Assembly: GCF_000741135.1 (NCBI RefSeq)
Contig: NZ_JGYU01000005.1
Span: 15,946-79,945 of the forward strand
DNA length: 64,000 nt
Direction: 5' to 3'
Source of the DNA: Bifidobacterium choerinum
Lineage (GTDB): Bacteria; Actinomycetota; Actinomycetes; Actinomycetales; Bifidobacteriaceae
Part shown: positions 18,703 to 26,866 of the stretch, in pieces
How the letters are laid out: each line of letters begins with the position of its first letter
How positions within the stretch are numbered: position 1 is the stretch's first letter
Notes under the pieces: model-generated
Databases searched by the model: none
Seen by the model: only the letters and a program-made list of their open reading frames with translations
What the model was told of the DNA's origin: nothing
Translations under genes and position numbers: made by a program

Positions 18703-20430
18703 TCACGTGAGCTTCGAGGCGGCGAGCAGCTCCTTCGCATGTTCGAGCGACGTGGGCGTCGTGCTGCCGTCGAGCATGCGCGCGATCTCCTCGGTGCGCG
18801 CGTCGCCGATGACCTCCCGCACATGTGTGCTCACGGTGCCGTCGTCGTCCTTGCTTTTGCCGACGACGAACTGGCTGTCGGCCCACGACGCGACCTGCGG
18901 CAGATGCGTCACGACGATCACCTGCGCGCGCCGGGCGAGTCTGGCGAGCCTTTTGCCGAGCTCGACCCCGGCCTTGCCGCCCACGCCGGCGTCGATCTCG
19001 TCGAAGATGAACGTCATCGCCGGCACCGCCCCGTCGTCGCTGTCCGACTCGTCGGTCGCGCGCTCGCCGGCGCACGACAGCTCCAGCGCGAGCATCAGAC
19101 GGCTGAGTTCGCCGCCGGACGCACTTTTGCCCATCGCGAGCGCCGGCGACCCCTTGAACGGCGTGAACAGGAATTCGACGTCGTCGCCGCCGTTCATGTC
19201 GAGCGCGTCGGCGCCGTCGCGCGCGTGCACGGCGACCGTCAGCGACGCGTCGGCCATCGCCAACTGCGCGAGTTCGCCGTCCACGTCCTTCGACAGTCGT
19301 TTCGCGGCGCGTTCGCGTGTCTTCGTCAACGCGGCCGCCGCCTTGCGCGCGGTCTCGAGGCAGCGGTCACGCCGTGCCGCGAGTTCCTCGAGCTTTTCGG
19401 GGGATGCGTCCAGGTCCTCCACGTCGAAGCGCGCCTTGTCGCGCCATGCGATGACGTCGTCGAGCGTCGGACCCCAGCGGCGCGTGAGCTCGTCGAGTTC
19501 GTGGATGCGGCCGTTGATCGTGTCGAGGTCCTCCCCTGACTCGTCGAGGTCGAGCTGCTGCGACAGCGTGAACGAGATGTCCTCGAGTTCCGCCTGCAGC
19601 GAATCGAGACGGTCCGCGCACTGTTCGAACACGCCGCCCAGACGGATGCCGCGCAGCGCCTGCGACGCGTAGCGGACGAGCTCGTCGGCGCCGCGGTACT
19701 CGCCGCCGTCGCCCTGCGACGAGTCGAGCGCGGCGAGCGCGCCGGCGACGCCCGCGTTGATCTGCGCGGCGTGCTCGATGCGTTCGCGCTGGCCTTTGAG
19801 CTCCTCGAGCTCGCCCGGCTGCGGGTCTACGCGGTCGATGCGCGCGATCGATTCGCGCAGATAGTCGGCCTGCTGGCGCATCGACGATTCCTGAGAGCTG
19901 AGCCTGCGCAGACGGTCGTCGATCTCGCGGTACGCGTTCCATGCCTTCGCGTAGGCGCGGCGCTCCTTCTCGTTGTTCGCGCAGCGGTCGAGGAACTCAC
20001 GCTGGCGCGACGGCGACGCGATGCGCAGCTGGTCGCTCTGACCGTGGATTGTGATGAGTTCGCCCGCGATCGAGGCGAGCACCGACTTCGGCACCGTCCT
20101 GCCACACAGGATGGCGCGCGAACGTCCCGACGCGGGCACCGTGCGCGACACGAAGATCTCCCCGTCGTCGTCGGTGGCGCCCGCCTGTTCCGCAACCGCG
20201 AGCACGGCGTCGCCCTCGTTGGCCAGGAAGATGCCCTGCGCCCACGCCTGCTTCGCGCCGGCGGAGACGCGGCCGGAGTCGGCGGCGCCGCCGGAGATGA
20301 GCCTGATCGCGCTGAGCAGCATCGACTTGCCGGCGCCGGTCTCGCCGGTGATCGACGTCATGCCGCGCGCGGGCACGAGCTTCGCCTCGCGGATCGGTCC
20401 CAGATCACGCAGTTCGAGTTCTTCCAGCAC
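18703..20430 (-). CDS. recN: DNA repair protein RecN
   Basis: A 575-residue SMC-like ATPase acting in double-strand break repair. Walker A is TGETGAGKSMLL near residue 30; a long central coiled coil follows; the signature and Walker B lie at the C-terminus (SGGELSRLMLALELS, then FIFDEIDAGVGGKAG), with VTHLPQVASWAD beyond. The start is GTG at 20430, three bases past the nadK stop. Adjacency to nadK is the usual arrangement. Confidence 0.96.
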   Translation of the reverse strand: MLEELELRDLGPIREAKLVPARGMTSITGETGAGKSMLLSAIRLISGGAADSGRVSAGAKQAWAQGIFLANEGDAVLAVAEQAGATDDDGEIFVSRTVPASGRSRAILCGRTVPKSVLASIAGELITIHGQSDQLRIASPSRQREFLDRCANNEKERRAYAKAWNAYREIDDRLRRLSSQESSMRQQADYLRESIARIDRVDPQPGELEELKGQRERIEHAAQINAGVAGALAALDSSQGDGGEYRGADELVRYASQALRGIRLGGVFEQCADRLDSLQAELEDISFTLSQQLDLDESGEDLDTINGRIHELDELTRRWGPTLDDVIAWRDKARFDVEDLDASPEKLEELAARRDRCLETARKAAAALTKTRERAAKRLSKDVDGELAQLAMADASLTVAVHARDGADALDMNGGDDVEFLFTPFKGSPALAMGKSASGGELSRLMLALELSCAGERATDESDSDDGAVPAMTFIFDEIDAGVGGKAGVELGKRLARLARRAQVIVVTHLPQVASWADSQFVVGKSKDDDGTVSTHVREVIGDARTEEIARMLDGSTTPTSLEHAKELLAASKLT

Positions 20431-20433
20431 CTG

Positions 20434-21435
20434 TCACCGTTCCTGTTCCGTCGTCGTGCCTTCGTCCGTCGCGTCGCCGCGTTCGGGATCGTCGAAATCG
20501 CCCTGACCGCGCAGCGACGTGTCGACGCGCGCGCCGGCGGCGGCCGGATGCAGGTCGCGCCAGCCGACGACCGGAAGATTGAACTTCGTGACGAGTCGGC
20601 TCGTGAACGGCGCGTCGGACAACCGTGCGAGGCGCAGCCGTCCGGAGGACTGGCGAATGTCGACGCGCGCGCCGCGCGGCAGCGGGCGCTGGCGGCGGCC
20701 GTCGCAGCAGATCCAGCCGTCGGAGGTCGAATCGTCGTCGATGCGGATCGAGAACGTCGAATCCGAGCCGATGACGATTGGCCTCGAGAACAGCGCGTGC
20801 GCGGCGAGCGGCACGAGCAGCAGCGCCTCCACCGTCGGCCAGATGATCGGGCCGCCCGCCGAGAACGCATACGCGGTCGAGCCGGTCGGCGTGGAGACGA
20901 TGATGCCGTCGCAGCCGAAGGAGCTCATCGCCACGCCGTCGACGGCGATCGACAGCTCGACCATCTTGCCGCGGTCGGCGCGTTCGATCGTGATGTCGTT
21001 GAGCGCCCAGTCGCCGAGCGGCGCCGACGCGCCGGGCAGCCACACGTCCACATGCGCGATCATGCGTTCATCGATGCTGTAGTCATGCACGGCGATGCGG
21101 TGGATCGCCTCGTGGATCTGGAAGCTTTCGAATTCGGCGAGGAAGCCGACGTGCCCCATGTTGATGCCGAGGATGGGCACGTCCGTGCAGGTGACGAGTT
21201 CTGCGGCGCGCAGGATCGTGCCGTCGCCGCCGAGCACGAGCACGATCTCGGTGTCCGGGTCGACCTTCGGCGACGGCGAGCCGAAATCGGGCGCTTCCGT
21301 GTTGTCGATGACGGAGACGTCGAATCCCTCGTCACGCAGCTGTGCGATCGCGTTCTCGACGACCGTGCTGCGCCGGAGCCTCTCGTGGGTCACGACGACG
21401 ACATGGCGTGGCCCTTTCGTTTCCGCTGCCTGCAT
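20434..21435 (-). CDS. nadK: NAD kinase
   Basis: A 333-residue enzyme phosphorylating NAD to NADP. The diagnostic GGDGT loop is in LVLGGDGTILRAAEL near residue 75, and GNMGHVGFLAEF-type and DGIIVSTPTGSTAYAFSAGGP motifs follow. I chose the ATG at 21435 because AAAGGGG lies in front; an in-frame ATG at 21453 and the longer frame to 21567 run through poorly conserved sequence. It is co-transcribed with recN. The C-terminal ~25 residues are Asp/Arg-rich and unconserved. Confidence 0.95.
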   Translation of the reverse strand: MQAAETKGPRHVVVVTHERLRRSTVVENAIAQLRDEGFDVSVIDNTEAPDFGSPSPKVDPDTEIVLVLGGDGTILRAAELVTCTDVPILGINMGHVGFLAEFESFQIHEAIHRIAVHDYSIDERMIAHVDVWLPGASAPLGDWALNDITIERADRGKMVELSIAVDGVAMSSFGCDGIIVSTPTGSTAYAFSAGGPIIWPTVEALLLVPLAAHALFSRPIVIGSDSTFSIRIDDDSTSDGWICCDGRRQRPLPRGARVDIRQSSGRLRLARLSDAPFTSRLVTKFNLPVVGWRDLHPAAAGARVDTSLRGQGDFDDPERGDATDEGTTTEQER

Positions 21436-21797
21436 GGACACCCCTTTACGCATGATGTTTCCACTCACAGTGTAATGGAACCGCCGGCGCAACGGAACCG
21501 ACGCATGCGGGAGGTTTTCCCCTCGGCCATGCGCCGCCCCGCCGATTCCTACGGGCGGCACGTGCATCCCGTAGGCGCGCGCATCCGGCGCTCACGTCTA
21601 CGGGATGCGCCTCACCCCCGAAGAATCGCGCCCGGCCGCGGACGCCGTGCGCCGCACGCCATGTGACGCGATCGCCGCAGGCGTCCGCGGCGCTCCCCGC
21701 AGGCGTCCGCGGTGATGCGCGGGTCGACGAAACGTCACCGACCCCTCTACAATGAGCAGCGTACTGAAAACAAGGATGGCGACCAATCGGAGGCAGC
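21436..21797. repeat. nadK-trkH divergent gap with a few repeat copies and a trkH promoter
   Basis: A 362-base gap between divergent starts. It holds an inverted pair of repeat cores (CTACGGG near 21549, CCCGTAG near 21569) and a third CTACGGG near 21598. A possible trkH promoter is TCGACG (21724-21729), 18 bases, TACAAT (21748-21753). GGAGG precedes the trkH ATG. Confidence 0.6.
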
Positions 21798-23261
21798 ATG
21801 GCCAATCTCCTGTTCGACGAATCGGCGTCGAACAGCGACGCGTCGAAGGGATACGCCTGGTGGTTCTCCGGCGACACCTTCGAACAAGCAGCCGCTAACG
21901 AACGCCATCCCCGCAAACGTTCGCTCTCCTACCGGATCAACTCGCATCCCGGAAGGCTGACGATCCTCTACTTCCTGCTGCTCATCAGCGTATCGACGGG
22001 GCTGCTGCTGCTGCCGATAGCCACGCAGCCCGGGGAGAGGACCGAATTCTCGACGGCGTTCTTCACAGCCGTGTCCGCGCTGTCCACCTGCGGCATCTCG
22101 ATCGTGAACACGACGACGCACTGGACGTACTTCGGGCAGGCCGTGCTCATCGTCTCCGTTCAGCTCGGCGGCCTCGGCGTGATGACCTTCGCGTCGCTCA
22201 TCGCGCTCGCCGTCAACCATCACCTCAAGGCGATGCAACGCCTGCTCACGGCGAACGAACTCGGCACGAACAAGCTCAGCGAGATCCGCGGCGTGCTCGC
22301 CGTCGTCCTCACGACGACCTTCGTCATCGAGCTCATCACGTTCATCGCGCTGTTCCCCGGCCTGTTCCACGTCAACAAGGGCAACGTGGGCAACACGTTG
22401 TGGGAGTCGCTCTTCTTCGCCGTGATGGCGTACAACAACTCCGGCTTCACGCCCGACGGCGCCGGCCTGTACGTCGACAACTGGGCGGTCGGCATGCCGA
22501 TCATGCTCTCGGCGTTCTGCGGCACACTCGGCTTCCCAGTCATCCTCAACATCTACCGCACGGCGCGACGCCATCAGAGCCCGAAACGCTGGAGCCTGCA
22601 CACGAAGGTCACGCTCGTGACGACCTTCGCGATCGTGCTTGCCTCCCTCATCTGGTTCCTCACCGTCGAATGGGACAATCCGGCGCTGTTCAAGTACGCC
22701 GATGTCGAGACGCGCATGCGGCGCGCGATGGTGGCCGCCGTGATGCCGCGCTCGAGCGGCTTCGACCTGTCGTGGGTGCCGCAGGTGAGCGAGGCGACGA
22801 AGGTGTTCATGAGCGTCGTCATGTTCATCGGCGGCGGCAGCACGTCGACGGCCGGCGGCATCCGCGTGACGACCTTCGCCGTCATCCTGCTCGTGTGCAA
22901 GGCCGCGTTCACCGGACACAGCGACGTCACGGCGTTCAAGCGGCGCATCCACACGCACGTCGTCATGACGGCGGTGAGCATCACGACCGCCTGCTTCGTG
23001 CTCGTCCTCTTCGCGTCGATGGCGCTCATGCTCATCACGGGCGCGTCGTTCAGCCACGCCGTCTTCGACGCATGCTCTGCCTTCGGTCTGGGCGGATACA
23101 CGGTGGGCGTCGCGGACGTGAACAATCCCCCGTCCCTGTACATCCTCGCCGCGACGATGCTCGTCGGCCGCATGGGTCCGATGACGCTCGCGTACGCCGT
23201 GAGCCGTCCGCGTCAGGCCGAGCTCGTGCGCTACCCCACCGACCAGATCGTCGTCGGCTGA
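21798..23261 (+). CDS. trkH: Potassium uptake channel subunit TrkH/KtrB
   Basis: A 487-residue membrane protein with the four pore-loop repeats of the Trk/Ktr family. Pore-loop glycines are seen in SALSTCGIS (~95), AYNNSGFTPD (~215), MPRSSGFD (~318) and AFGLGGYTVG (~435). Each is flanked by hydrophobic helices, and GGGSTSTAGGIRVTTF is present. The size is that of KtrB-like subunits. It works with the cytoplasmic TrkA subunit encoded downstream. The pair is on the plus strand inside an otherwise minus-strand tlyA-nadK-recN neighbourhood. Confidence 0.95.
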   Translation: MANLLFDESASNSDASKGYAWWFSGDTFEQAAANERHPRKRSLSYRINSHPGRLTILYFLLLISVSTGLLLLPIATQPGERTEFSTAFFTAVSALSTCGISIVNTTTHWTYFGQAVLIVSVQLGGLGVMTFASLIALAVNHHLKAMQRLLTANELGTNKLSEIRGVLAVVLTTTFVIELITFIALFPGLFHVNKGNVGNTLWESLFFAVMAYNNSGFTPDGAGLYVDNWAVGMPIMLSAFCGTLGFPVILNIYRTARRHQSPKRWSLHTKVTLVTTFAIVLASLIWFLTVEWDNPALFKYADVETRMRRAMVAAVMPRSSGFDLSWVPQVSEATKVFMSVVMFIGGGSTSTAGGIRVTTFAVILLVCKAAFTGHSDVTAFKRRIHTHVVMTAVSITTACFVLVLFASMALMLITGASFSHAVFDACSAFGLGGYTVGVADVNNPPSLYILAATMLVGRMGPMTLAYAVSRPRQAELVRYPTDQIVVG

Positions 23262-23642
23262 CCGCGCCATCTGCCGGCAACGATGCGCCGCCGGCAGCAC
23301 ATCGTTACGGGCAGCGCATCATTATCGTTATCGGCAGCACATCGTTACAGGCAGCGTATTGCCGCCCATAAGGCAGTGCGTCCTTATGGGCGGCATCGCC
23401 TACAGGCGGCGCAACGTCACCGGATGCACACCATCGCATCACTACGGGATGCACATCACTACGGGAGACGGTGTCGCCACCGGTAGCGACACCGCTATCG
23501 ATGACGCATCCATCATCATCGATTGCGCATCGTTACGGGTAGCATGCTGTAGCGGAACACAAAAGCAGGCGTACGGGTAGCGCGTCGCAGTCGGCACATC
23601 GGCTACCGGTAGCGGACCTGCAACAGACCTTAGGAGGTCAGG
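23262..23642. repeat. Repeat cluster between trkH and trkA
   Basis: About a dozen motif copies fill this 381-base gap. Two form perfect hairpins: a 14-bp stem (23360-23373 with 23382-23395, CCCATAAGG facing CCTTATGGG) and a 9-bp stem (23469-23477 with 23486-23494) with CACCGGTA in the loop. AGGAGG just before 23643 is the trkA ribosome-binding site. Confidence 0.85.
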
Positions 23643-24293
23643 ATGGCAGATAATCGCAGCGTGCTCGTCGTGGGACTCGGCCGTTTCGGCAGCGCGGTCG
23701 CCACGACGCTCGACGAGATGGGACAGGATGTGCTCGCCGTCGACAAGGACGCCGAGCTCGTCAACCGCTGGTCCGCGCAGATCCCCACCGTCCAGGCGGA
23801 CATGACCGACGTCCTCGCGCTCGAACAGATCAACGCCTCCGATTTCGACATCGCCGTCGTGGCGATCGGCGACAGCGTCGAAGCCTCCGTCATCACCGCC
23901 GGCAACCTGCTCGACGCCGGCATCTCCGACATCTGGGCGAAATCGGTGTCCAAGGAGCACGCACGCATCCTGCAGCGCATCGGCGCACGCCACATCATCA
24001 ACGCGGAGACCGACGCCGGCAAACGCGTCGGCCATCTCGTCTCCGGCAACTATCTCGACTACATCGAGCTCGAAGGCGCATACAACGTCGTCAAGATCCA
24101 CACGCCGTCGCAGTTCGTCGGCTACACGATCGGCGACGCGAAGATCCACGACCGCTACGGCATCACGATCGTCGGCGTCAAATCCCCCGGCCACGAGTTC
24201 CAGTACGCGTCCAACGACCTCGAGCTGCGCCGCAACGATGAACTCATCATCATGGGCAAGCAGGACCAGATCGACCACTTTATCCGGGGCTGA
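23643..24293 (+). CDS. trkA: Potassium uptake regulatory subunit TrkA/KtrA
   Basis: A 216-residue cytoplasmic gating subunit. The N-terminal RCK/Rossmann domain begins VLVVGLGRFGSAVATTLDEM with the nucleotide-binding GxGxxG and an acidic residue after the second strand (VLAVDKDAELV). A C-terminal RCK_C (TrkA-C) domain follows from ~residue 140 (VVKIHTPSQFVGYTIG to NDELIIMGKQDQI). It binds ATP/NAD(H) and controls the TrkH pore. AGGAGG precedes the ATG. Although 381 bases of repeats intervene, the pairing with trkH is clear. Confidence 0.95.
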   Translation: MADNRSVLVVGLGRFGSAVATTLDEMGQDVLAVDKDAELVNRWSAQIPTVQADMTDVLALEQINASDFDIAVVAIGDSVEASVITAGNLLDAGISDIWAKSVSKEHARILQRIGARHIINAETDAGKRVGHLVSGNYLDYIELEGAYNVVKIHTPSQFVGYTIGDAKIHDRYGITIVGVKSPGHEFQYASNDLELRRNDELIIMGKQDQIDHFIRG

Positions 24294-25037
24294 TCCGTTA
24301 CAGGCGGCAATCCGCCCGCGCACGTCGAACAGGCCGCGCCATCGCTGCCGTACCTTAAGACTTACGGGAAGCGTCATCGCTTACGGGCAGTGCCTCCTCT
24401 TACCGGCGGCACTGCCCGTTCTGGTATGCGCCCCGCCTTTCTTACGGGATGCGCTCCGCCCGGTCATAGGTGGCACGCCCATTACGGGCAGTGCGATCGT
24501 TACGGGCAGTGCGATCGTTACGGGCGGCACGGCGTCATCCTGACTGTCGCGCCCATCACTGCTTACGGTTCGTGCCTTGCTTACAGGTCGCATGACGCGG
24601 ACGGCATCTGCGTCTTTGCCTTCTTACAGGTCGCACCGTCTACGGACGGATGTCGTTCCGACGTCGCGTCGCATCGCATCGTTCCGCTCAGTCTCGCCTA
24701 CGGGTAGCGGCATTGCGGAAACGAACACGGAAGGCATCCGCCGTCGGAAGATGGAGCCGGGCTTTCGCAACAGATGCCGCCCGTAAGGAGAACAGCTCGG
24801 TCGACACGACGACAGAGCTGCCCGTAAGAGAATGGTTGTGCAGTAACCCGTAAGTTAGGTGCGGCTACAAGCCAGACACGGCTACCCATAGGCATGGCAC
24901 GGGCAGCTGCCCGTAAGCACAGTTAGCCACCCGTATACGATGCCGCCTGTAAGCGTCGGAAGCGCGAGAGCGCCGAAAAGGTACGAAGGCGACGGAGCGC
25001 AGGATCACAGAGTCACGGCGCGCGTCTTGACGGCGCT
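24294..25037. repeat. Large repeat cluster between trkA and tlyA
   Basis: A 744-base gap between convergent genes with no ORF I can support. Copies run in plus orientation from ~24297 to ~24715 (including three at a regular 18-base step near 24484-24528) and in minus orientation from ~24777 to ~24955. The switch of polarity within one gap is clearest here. Confidence 0.85.
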
Positions 25038-25784
25038 TCAGTCCGTCCGCGCGTAGAGCAGATATTCGATGTTGCCGTGGGTGCCTTCGATCGGCGACGG
25101 GGCGGTCGCCACGACGTGCATCCCGTAGGCGCGGGCACATTCGACGACGTGGTCGAGGGCGGCGCGGCGCTTCGCCGGATCGGTGACGATGCCGTGCTTG
25201 CCGAGCCCTGCGCGTCCCACTTCGAACTGCGGCTTGACGAGCAGCACGACCTGCGCGCCGGGTGCCGCGATACGGGCCACTACCGGTAGGACATAGGTCA
25301 GCGAGATGAAGGAGACGTCGGAGACAATCATCTGCGGACGGTACGGCAGATCGTCGGCTTCGACGTTGCGGATGTTGACGCCGCTCATCTCGATGACGCG
25401 CGCGTCGTCGGCGATCCTCGAATCGAGCTGCCCGTGGCCGACGTCAAGCGCGATCACATGGCGCGCTCCCCCGCGCAGCAGCACGTCGCAGAAGCCGCCC
25501 GTCGACGCGCCGATGTCGAGGCAGTCAAGCCCCCGCGGCCCCGTCAGTCCGTCGGCGGCGAAGACGTCGAAGGCGCCGAGCAGCTTGTAGGCGCCGCGCG
25601 AGACATAGTCGTCGGCATCGCGCACCTCGATGCGCGCGTCATCGCCGACCTTCATCGACGCCTTGCCCGCCCGCACGCCGTCGACGTACACATGGCCGTC
25701 GTCGACAAGGCGCCGCGCCTTCGCGCGCGACGGCGCCAACGCGCGCGCCGTCATCGCGACGTCGAGCCGTTCGTCCGCGCCCAC
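25038..25784 (-). CDS. tlyA: TlyA-family rRNA 2'-O-methyltransferase
   Basis: A 248-residue protein with an N-terminal S4 RNA-binding domain (RLDVAMTARALAPSRAKARR, then GHVYVDG) and a C-terminal FtsJ-like SAM domain (CLDIGASTGGFCDVLL, then VIALDVGHGQLD). TlyA methylates 16S and 23S rRNA cytidines in actinobacteria and governs capreomycin sensitivity. I use a GTG start at 25784, one base after the stop of the upstream phosphatase gene; the longer frame runs back inside that gene. In relatives it commonly sits next to nadK-recN; here trkH-trkA intervene. Confidence 0.9.
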   Translation of the reverse strand: MGADERLDVAMTARALAPSRAKARRLVDDGHVYVDGVRAGKASMKVGDDARIEVRDADDYVSRGAYKLLGAFDVFAADGLTGPRGLDCLDIGASTGGFCDVLLRGGARHVIALDVGHGQLDSRIADDARVIEMSGVNIRNVEADDLPYRPQMIVSDVSFISLTYVLPVVARIAAPGAQVVLLVKPQFEVGRAGLGKHGIVTDPAKRRAALDHVVECARAYGMHVVATAPSPIEGTHGNIEYLLYARTD

Positions 25785-25785
25785 G

Positions 25786-26859
25786 TCACGCTCCGGCGAA
25801 GGAGAACGCGGGCAGTGCGACGCCGTCCAGATCGACGCCGGCGTCGCGCAGGCTCCATCCGAGCATGCAGGCCGCACGCAGCGCGTCGACGCTCGCTGTG
25901 TCGTCGACGACGATCGCGTCGTCGACGAACCATGCCTTCGCGTCGCGGCAGCGGAACACATCGCCGCGCACGCCGGCGCCGGCCGCGCCGCCGTGTTCGC
26001 GCGTCACGGCGGGCTGCGCCTCATTGAGTCCGCGCAGGTCGAGCGCCACATAGGTCGGCCGCAGCTCCTTCGGCGCGCGGATGAGCAGGTCCGGATCGGT
26101 GACGCCGGTGAGCACGAGCAGCGAATCGTAGCCGCCTCGGTTGCCGGCCTCGATGTCCGTGTCGAGCCGGTCGCCGATCGCGAGGCTGTCGCCGACCGAG
26201 ACCATGTCCTCGTCGTCGTGCGCGGCGAGCATGCGCGCCTCGTCGTACATCGCCGGTTCCGGCTTGCCCGCCGAGGCGACGGGCTCCACGCCGGTCGCGT
26301 TGACGACGGCCTGGATCATCGATCCACAGCCGGGCGCGACGCCATGCTCACGGGGAATCGTCAGGTCGCGGTTCGTCACGAAATACTGCGCGCCGCGTTC
26401 GACGGCGAACGACGCCTCGGCGAGCTGCTGCCACGTCATCTGCGGATACCAGCCCTGCACGACGGCGGTCGGCGCGCGGCCGGCGCCGTCCACGCCGTCG
26501 TCGACGATGCGCAGTCCCGCCTTGCGCACCTCGTCGCGCAGATGGTCGGCGCCGACGACGAACACGTCCACGCCGTCGTCGACGTGGCGCGCGACCATGC
26601 GCGCGGCCACGACGGACGACGTGATCACCTGCCATGCGGCCACGTCGAGCCCGAAGCCGCGCAGCTGTTCGGCGACCGTCTCCTGCATGCGCGACGAATT
26701 GTTCGTCGTGTACTCGATCGTCATGCCGTGGCCTTCGGCGTCGCGGATGGCGTCGGAGGCGTGCGCGACCGGCTGCTTGCCGTAGTAGACGACGCCGTCG
26801 AGGTCGAGCAGCGCGAGACGGTAGCGCCGTGACAGCGGCGTGTTCGTTGGTTTCAGCAC
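25786..26859 (-). CDS. HAD-IIA (NagD-like) sugar phosphatase
   Basis: A 357-residue HAD-superfamily hydrolase of subfamily IIA. Motif I is ALLDLDGVVYYGKQPV near residue 15, motif II TIEYTTNNSSRM near 50, and motif IV GDSLAIGDRLDTDIEAGNRGGYDSLLV near 240, with the type II cap between. Members dephosphorylate nucleotides or sugar phosphates. The C-terminal ~90 residues are an additional region before the coupled tlyA start. It begins 7 bases after the TPR protein gene stop, so the run from that gene through tlyA is probably one transcript. Confidence 0.9.
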   Translation of the reverse strand: MLKPTNTPLSRRYRLALLDLDGVVYYGKQPVAHASDAIRDAEGHGMTIEYTTNNSSRMQETVAEQLRGFGLDVAAWQVITSSVVAARMVARHVDDGVDVFVVGADHLRDEVRKAGLRIVDDGVDGAGRAPTAVVQGWYPQMTWQQLAEASFAVERGAQYFVTNRDLTIPREHGVAPGCGSMIQAVVNATGVEPVASAGKPEPAMYDEARMLAAHDDEDMVSVGDSLAIGDRLDTDIEAGNRGGYDSLLVLTGVTDPDLLIRAPKELRPTYVALDLRGLNEAQPAVTREHGGAAGAGVRGDVFRCRDAKAWFVDDAIVVDDTASVDALRAACMLGWSLRDAGVDLDGVALPAFSFAGA

Positions 26860-26866
26860 GCCGCGC

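Noticed and set aside
24294-25037. CRISPR array
   Set aside because: The repeated unit is only ~11 bases, spacing is irregular, orientation changes, and no cas genes are present.
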